From contig DGDN01000012.1 in NCBI GenBank assembly GCA_002385465.1, forward strand, positions 1 through 10,248: a stretch of 10,248 nucleotides of DNA. Direction: 5' to 3'. The position numbers and the translations under genes are program-made. The first letter of the stretch is position 1. The number at the start of each line of letters is the position of its first letter. Below, in pieces: positions 6,121 to 10,248 of this stretch. Origin of the DNA: Candidatus Fermentithermobacillaceae bacterium UBA3951. GTDB taxonomy: Bacteria; Bacillota; Sulfobacillia; Fermentithermobacillales; Fermentithermobacillaceae. Below the pieces are notes generated by a model. It saw only the letters and a program-made list of their open reading frames with translations, was not told the origin of the DNA and searched no databases.

Positions 6121-6476
6121 GTAAGGTGGATACCGGCTGAGCACTCGCGCGTTGTTGGGCATGGCGCAGATTCTATGAGCATTTGACTGACTCCTGCGGG
6201 AGAAGGCGGTGTTCATGGGAAGTGTTGCCATTTGGTAACTCCGGATTAACGTGCAGAAAGCTAGATCAAAGCACAGGGACATTATGTTAACTACAGGTTG
6301 CTGTGAGATAATGTTGGAGCTTCCTTTTCCGTGGGGCCCGTCCTTACATGAGGTGAAATATTCCACCAGTTAAAGTTGACTTAGTTAATTTCGGCCTGCA
6401 CAGGGCATCGTGGTAGATTCTGGGTGAATGTCTAGGAAGGTTTCCGCCCGACTCGACCGAATGTTATTCTAATATC
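6121..6476. other. Divergent intergenic region, no gene recognised
   Basis: About 360 bp separate the minus-strand terminator from the cdaA ribosome site. It is visibly richer in A and T around 6240-6400 than the genes on either side, as expected for promoters. I recognise no riboswitch, tRNA or small gene. It should hold the cdaA promoter (plus) and the promoter of the peptide operon (minus). Candidate elements are TTGACT at 6376-6381, without a convincing -10 at the right distance, and an imperfect inverted repeat at 6280-6313. An open frame across 6010-6366 on the minus strand contains the terminator and shows no protein-like features. Confidence 0.5.
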
Positions 6477-6495
6477 AAGAAGGGACGGTCACCTA

Positions 6496-7311
6496 TTGCT
6501 CAGAGTGCTGGCATCATTCACATGGAAAGATTATGTCCGAACGATTGTGGACATCGCCATAGTCGCTTATTTGTTCTACCAGGTCTTTGTCCTCATACGC
6601 GGGACGAGGGCGGTCCAGCTGCTTAAGGGTATAGGGATCCTTTTTGTTCTCTTGCAGGTAACCAACTTCCTAGAGCTGTACACGGTCAACTGGCTGTTGG
6701 GGGCCGTGAGTGAAATGCTCATTATTGCCATCCCGGTGGTCTTTGCGCCGGAGATCAGGAGAGCGCTGGAGCAGATAGGAAGGGGGAGCTTGTTCACGCG
6801 TTCCTTATTCCTTGGTCCCGATGTCACTCCGGAGCAGGTAGTTGAAGAGGTTACCGATGCCGTCTTCAAGCTTTCCAAAGACAAGGTCGGCGCCCTCATC
6901 GTAATCCAGAGAGATGTCGGGCTTGAGGAACATATGGACGAAGCGGTTGCGCTCGACTCCTTGGTGTCATCTGAACTGCTTCAGAACATATTCGCCAAGA
7001 ATTCGCCGCTCCATGACGGCGCCGCCATCATAAGGGGCGGTAGGATCGCCGCCGCGGCGTGCTTCCTTCCTACGACGCAAGAATCGGTTGCCCTTGAACT
7101 GGGCTCCCGCCACCGCGCCGCCCTGGGCATCACCCAAGTGTCGGACGCCATCGCAGTGACGGTGTCGGAAGAGACGGGTACCGTGTCATTGGCCATTGGA
7201 GGCAGGCTCCTGAGGGGATTGGACGCCAAGACCCTCAACGAAAAACTCATGGAACTGCTTCCGCAGAAGCAGCCGGTAAACCAGCTGTTTCACCGGAGGT
7301 CATCCAAATGA
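6496..7311 (+). CDS. cdaA: CdaA, membrane diadenylate cyclase (c-di-AMP synthase)
   Basis: A 271-residue CdaA (DacA/YbbP) that condenses two ATP into cyclic di-AMP, the messenger controlling potassium and osmolyte uptake and cell-wall balance in Bacillota. Three membrane segments lie at about 17-35, 42-60 and 66-84, followed by the DAC (DisA_N) domain from about 105. Catalytic motifs are DGA (174-176, in NSPLHDGAAIIR) and RHR (205-207, in LGSRHRAALGI), with SEETGTVSLA (224-233) downstream. GTRAVQLLKGI (36-46) and APEIRRALEQIGRG (84-97) are typical of the family. The start is TTG at 6496; no ATG fits, the length matches known CdaA proteins, and AAGAAGGGA lies 10 bases upstream. The stop overlaps the cdaR start by four bases (ATGA). 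Confidence 0.97.
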   Translation: MLRVLASFTWKDYVRTIVDIAIVAYLFYQVFVLIRGTRAVQLLKGIGILFVLLQVTNFLELYTVNWLLGAVSEMLIIAIPVVFAPEIRRALEQIGRGSLFTRSLFLGPDVTPEQVVEEVTDAVFKLSKDKVGALIVIQRDVGLEEHMDEAVALDSLVSSELLQNIFAKNSPLHDGAAIIRGGRIAAAACFLPTTQESVALELGSRHRAALGITQVSDAIAVTVSEETGTVSLAIGGRLLRGLDAKTLNEKLMELLPQKQPVNQLFHRRSSK

Positions 7312-8525
7312 TTGAGAGGATACTTCAGAGGGGCACATGGGTTAAGGTGCTGGCCGTGCTCCTCGCCCTTTACATGTGGTATGAGACTATGGCCGGGCAA
7401 TGGGAAACGCGAGTCTTCGACCTAAGGCTCGAGTTCTCTGAAGCCCCGGGAAAGATCGTGACCTTCAAGAACCCTGATATGGTGAGGGTCACATTCGAGG
7501 GGCTTGCAAGGGCCCTGGATAAGATCGATCCGGCCAGGCTGACGGTTCCCGTGGACATTTCGTCCTTGGAACCCGGTACAAATCAAGTGCCGATCCGCTT
7601 GGACTTGCCGGTGGGCGGAGTGACCGTCTCAGACATATACCCCCAAGTCGCGGTCGTTGCTCTCGACGTTAAAGAAACGAAGCCCGTGAGCGTGAAGGTG
7701 GAGACCCGGGGCGTGCCCAACGAGGAATTCGAGGCACAAGCGCCGGTACCTGACATAACGGTTGTTGAAGTCTCAGGGCCAAGGACACAAGTTGAGACCG
7801 TGGCTAGTGTGTTCGGCACCGTCGACATAAGCGGAGCTGCCGGGACCATTGTGGACCGCATGGTTCCTCTCACGGCAGTCGACGCGCAGAACAACACGGT
7901 TCCCAACGTCGAAGTGAACCCGAGCCAGGTTTCGGTGTCCGTTCCTATGAAGAGTCGCCCTCCGGCCAAAATGGTGCCTGTAAGGGCCGAGACACGGGGT
8001 GCCCCGAAAACAGGATACCGCGTCAAGGCCGTACACGTTAGCCCGAGCTCGGCCAAGATCAGGGGCGAATCGTCTGTGACCGGCGGGCTCTCCTACATCG
8101 CTACAGAGAAAATCGATGTCACGGACAGGACGCAGACATTCACATATCCGGCCAACCTGGTGATCCCCCAAGGCGTGACTTCCGAAACAGTGCGCGTCAA
8201 CGTCACCGTGGAGATAGAAGAGGATATTGTGCAGAAGACGTTTGCCGGGGTGTTTGTGCAGATACAGTCTCTCCCGGTGGGTTACGCTTTCAACCTTGAG
8301 CCGACGACGGTCGACATCACGATAGAAGGCCGTAGAGACGTGATTGAAGAGATCGAACGAAATGTTGAGGAAAACAGCGATTATCTAGAGGCGTTCATAG
8401 ACGCTTCCTGGATCAAGGAGCCCGGGTCTCACAAGATGGTTGTAAATGTGAGGGGACTTCCGAGCACCGTGCGGTTTGAGAGCATCGTTCCCAGTCACGT
8501 CATACTTGAGCTCAGGGAAAGATAA
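7308..8525 (+). CDS. cdaR: CdaR, YbbR-domain regulator of CdaA
   Basis: A 405-residue YbbR-family protein. CdaR is anchored in the membrane with its YbbR repeats outside and binds CdaA, modulating c-di-AMP synthesis. Seen are one N-terminal membrane segment (about 11-27, VKVLAVLLALYMWY) and then beta-rich repeats that I read as four YbbR domains: about 34-118, 125-212, 218-305 and 310-402. Recurring signatures are KPVSVKVETRGVPNEEFEA (near 125-143) and MVPVRAETRGAPKTGYRVKA (near 219-238). There are no catalytic motifs, as expected. ATG at 7308 overlaps the cdaA stop and has GGAGGT 7 bases upstream, so synthesis is probably coupled at near-equal amounts. glmM follows after 23 bp. Confidence 0.93.
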   Translation: MIERILQRGTWVKVLAVLLALYMWYETMAGQWETRVFDLRLEFSEAPGKIVTFKNPDMVRVTFEGLARALDKIDPARLTVPVDISSLEPGTNQVPIRLDLPVGGVTVSDIYPQVAVVALDVKETKPVSVKVETRGVPNEEFEAQAPVPDITVVEVSGPRTQVETVASVFGTVDISGAAGTIVDRMVPLTAVDAQNNTVPNVEVNPSQVSVSVPMKSRPPAKMVPVRAETRGAPKTGYRVKAVHVSPSSAKIRGESSVTGGLSYIATEKIDVTDRTQTFTYPANLVIPQGVTSETVRVNVTVEIEEDIVQKTFAGVFVQIQSLPVGYAFNLEPTTVDITIEGRRDVIEEIERNVEENSDYLEAFIDASWIKEPGSHKMVVNVRGLPSTVRFESIVPSHVILELRER

Positions 8526-8548
8526 GGGATCATCCGGAGGCACATGCC

Positions 8549-9919
8549 ATGAACTTGTTTGGGACCGACGGCATCCGCGGCGTCGCCAACACGGAGCTTA
8601 CGTGCGAGATCGCTTACAGGCTCGGTAGAGCCATGGGAATTCACCTATCGCAGGGCATGGATTTATGTGTCGGTAGAGACACGAGGTTGTCAGGAGACAT
8701 GCTGGAGGCAGCCATAGTGGCCGGGGTCACATCCACCGGTCGAAATGTACTGAGGCTAGGGGTAATCACTACGCCCGGCCTTTCTTTCTTGGTGAAGGAT
8801 CTGGGTCTCGGAGGGGGAGTGATGATATCCGCCTCCCATAACCCTGCCGAGTACAACGGCTTGAAAGTGTTTGGGCCCGACGGCAAGAAGATCCCCGACG
8901 AGACCGAGTGCTTGTTCTCCGAGTTCATAAGCGCCGAGAGAGATGACGGACCTTTTCCCACCGGAGCTTCTATCGGGCGCGCGCTCCCCGGGGAGGCCCT
9001 TGTCCTCCGCTACGCCCGATTTCTCGAAAACGCACCGAAAGAGAGGCTATCGGGCTTGAGGGTCGCCCTGGATACCGCCAATGGTGCTACCTCCTCGATT
9101 GCACCGGGGGTCTGGCGGAACCTGGGCGCTTCAGTCACAGTCATAAACGATACTCCGGACGGGCTCAACATCAACCGGGAATGTGGGTCAACTCACCTGG
9201 ATTCGCTGGTAGCATTGGTGCGCCCGAGAGATGCTTCAGCAGAGGCTTCAACGAGGTTCGACGTGGGGTTTGCCTACGACGGTGACGGAGACCGCTGCTT
9301 GGCAGTTGATGAGAATGGCGATGTGTTGGACGGAGACCATATCATGGCCATCCTTGCCCTCGATATGGCAGAGCAAGGTGTATTGTCGGGAAATACCGTG
9401 GTCGGGACAGTCATGAGCAACTACGGGCTGGAAGAATGCCTGAGCAAACGAGACATTGTCTTGGAACGGACCCCGGTGGGCGATCGCTACGTCCTAGAGA
9501 AAATGGAGGAACGAGGTTTCAAACTCGGCGGGGAACAGTCCGGGCACATAATTGTGAGGGACGTTTTGTGGGCCGGAGACGGGATCCTCACATCGCTCCT
9601 CTTGGCCGACGCGATGGTCCGTGCGGGGAAAAAGATGTCGGAGCTCAGGCGCATTATGACCAGCATCCCCCAGACGCTGGTGAACGTAAAGGCGTGGAAG
9701 CCGAAAGACCTTGTCGGGCGAGAAGCAGTACGCCTGGCGGTCCAGAAGGTAGAAGCGGACCTGGTAGGTAAGGGAAGAGTGCTGGTCAGGCCGTCCGGGA
9801 CCGAACCGGTAGTGCGGATCATGGTGGAGGCGGGAGACTCCCAAGTTGTGCGGTCGTGCATAGATTATCTGGAGGGGGTGCTCAGGCGGGAAGAACAAGC
9901 GATGCAAGGATGCAAGTAG
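8549..9919 (+). CDS. glmM: GlmM, phosphoglucosamine mutase
   Basis: A 456-residue phosphohexomutase converting glucosamine-6-phosphate to glucosamine-1-phosphate, the second step to UDP-GlcNAc for peptidoglycan. It is cytoplasmic and itself phosphorylated on the active serine. Seen are the N-terminal FGTDGIRGVAN (4-14), VGRDTRLSGD (41-50), the active-site loop ISASHNPAEYNGLK (93-106) with S96 as the phosphoserine, the Mg-binding DGDGDR (244-249), the sugar-specificity loop GGEQSGH (327-333) and the phosphate-binding RPSGTEPVVRIM (414-425). The specificity loop and length mark it as GlmM rather than a phosphomannomutase. The ATG at 8549 has GGAGG 8 bases upstream. In other Bacillota GlmM binds and inhibits CdaA, which fits the shared operon. 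Confidence 0.98.
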   Translation: MNLFGTDGIRGVANTELTCEIAYRLGRAMGIHLSQGMDLCVGRDTRLSGDMLEAAIVAGVTSTGRNVLRLGVITTPGLSFLVKDLGLGGGVMISASHNPAEYNGLKVFGPDGKKIPDETECLFSEFISAERDDGPFPTGASIGRALPGEALVLRYARFLENAPKERLSGLRVALDTANGATSSIAPGVWRNLGASVTVINDTPDGLNINRECGSTHLDSLVALVRPRDASAEASTRFDVGFAYDGDGDRCLAVDENGDVLDGDHIMAILALDMAEQGVLSGNTVVGTVMSNYGLEECLSKRDIVLERTPVGDRYVLEKMEERGFKLGGEQSGHIIVRDVLWAGDGILTSLLLADAMVRAGKKMSELRRIMTSIPQTLVNVKAWKPKDLVGREAVRLAVQKVEADLVGKGRVLVRPSGTEPVVRIMVEAGDSQVVRSCIDYLEGVLRREEQAMQGCK

Positions 9920-10090
9920 TGTTTAGGAGCCTAGCAAGGTGTAAGAGGGCATCGTAGGATTTCGGCAAGCGTGATGTCTTAGGCAGTAACGGGTGGAGAG
10001 TGGAGCGAGAGGGCAAGTCACAGAACTCCATCGCATGTTGTGGGGATGTAGTCGGTAGGTAGCGGCAGGTTTCTGGTTAAGTTGAGTAAG

Positions 10091-10229
10091 CAAAAGCGCC
10101 TGGACTTCCGGAAAACTTACGTTAACCAAAGAGAGCGCAAGGGCCCTCGGAGTGCCGGAAGTTGACGAGGATAGGGGCATTCGAAAGGTTCGGCGGGTCC
10201 CCTACGGTTGGCCACGACCGATAAAAGTC
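10091..10229 (+). ncRNA. glmS ribozyme: glmS ribozyme (self-cleaving, GlcN6P-sensing), 3' part missing
   Basis: The sequence carries the conserved core of the glmS ribozyme. The cleavage site lies between A10095 and G10096, at the start of GCGCCTGGACTT. P1 pairs ACTTCCGG (10104-10111) with CCGGAAGT (10155-10162) around a 43-base variable loop. Then come the invariant GTTGACGAGG (10161-10170), TAGGGG (10172-10177) pairing CCCCTA (10199-10204), TCGAAAGGTTCGGCGGG (10181-10197) and a hairpin CGGTTG-GCCA-CGACCG (10205-10220). In this family glucosamine-6-phosphate acts as cofactor for self-cleavage of the glmS leader, which leads to message decay. The rest and glmS itself are beyond the assembly break. 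The 170 bp between glmM and this RNA hold no gene or clear terminator. Confidence 0.95.
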
Positions 10230-10248
10230 CTGTCTCTTATACACATCT
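10230..10248. other. Tn5/Nextera mosaic-end adapter (artefact)
   Basis: The final 19 bases, CTGTCTCTTATACACATCT, are exactly the reverse complement of the Tn5 mosaic end used in Nextera libraries. They sit at the very end, in the middle of the ribozyme, so they are untrimmed adapter and not genome sequence. The first C may also be genuine. Confidence 0.96.

Noticed and set aside
6010..6366. 118-residue minus-strand open frame upstream of and overlapping the peptide gene
   Set aside because: It contains the strong terminator at 6088-6120, has no ribosome site or recognisable domain, and has an irregular cysteine- and serine-rich composition.
9923..10180. 85-residue minus-strand open frame after glmM
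   Set aside because: It runs antisense through the glmS ribozyme core and has no ribosome site or domain.
10230..10248. Transposon end or mobile element remnant
   Set aside because: The 19 bases equal the Nextera adapter exactly and stop at the sequence end; a library artefact is far more likely than an insertion.

Overview
The window reads as a chromosomal segment of a member of the Bacillota (Firmicutes), probably an anaerobic clostridial-type or deep-branching lineage that I cannot name. This rests on the rapZ-yvcK-whiA block, the cdaA-cdaR-glmM block followed by a glmS ribozyme, strong Shine-Dalgarno sequences, and several TTG and GTG starts. Both strands are densely coded and nothing looks phage- or transposon-derived.

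The left 6 kb is one minus-strand run, in transcription order: a small secreted proline-rich peptide (6013-5774); a terminator hairpin (5732-5701); a 645-residue regulator with an Xre-type HTH and TPR repeats (5680-3743); a stand-alone pyruvate-kinase C-terminal domain (3746-3189); a cupin-type glucose-6-phosphate isomerase (3153-2341); rapZ (2310-1396); yvcK (1399-404); and the start of whiA (407 to the window edge). Gaps are short, and three junctions are 4-base stop/start overlaps.

The right part is a divergent plus-strand operon: cdaA (c-di-AMP synthase), cdaR (its YbbR-type partner) and glmM (phosphoglucosamine mutase). It is followed by the 5' part of a glmS ribozyme, which should lie in the leader of glmS just beyond the window. 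The last 19 bases are a Tn5/Nextera mosaic end, a sequencing adapter and not genomic DNA, so the assembly breaks inside the ribozyme.

Two themes stand out. First, most genes bear on the branch point between glycolysis and cell-wall precursors: fructose-6-phosphate supply (isomerase), glucosamine-6-phosphate (glmS ribozyme), glucosamine-1-phosphate (GlmM), UDP-GlcNAc sensing (YvcK; RapZ family) and c-di-AMP (CdaA/CdaR). Second, the peptide gene carries two near-identical 17-residue proline-rich cassettes behind a signal sequence, directly upstream of an HTH-TPR protein. That resembles a peptide-pheromone/receptor pair of the RRNPP type and is the best candidate here for an undescribed system. 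The 480-bp divergent intergenic region also holds a strong minus-strand terminator with no gene before it, which suggests an attenuated leader or a small RNA.
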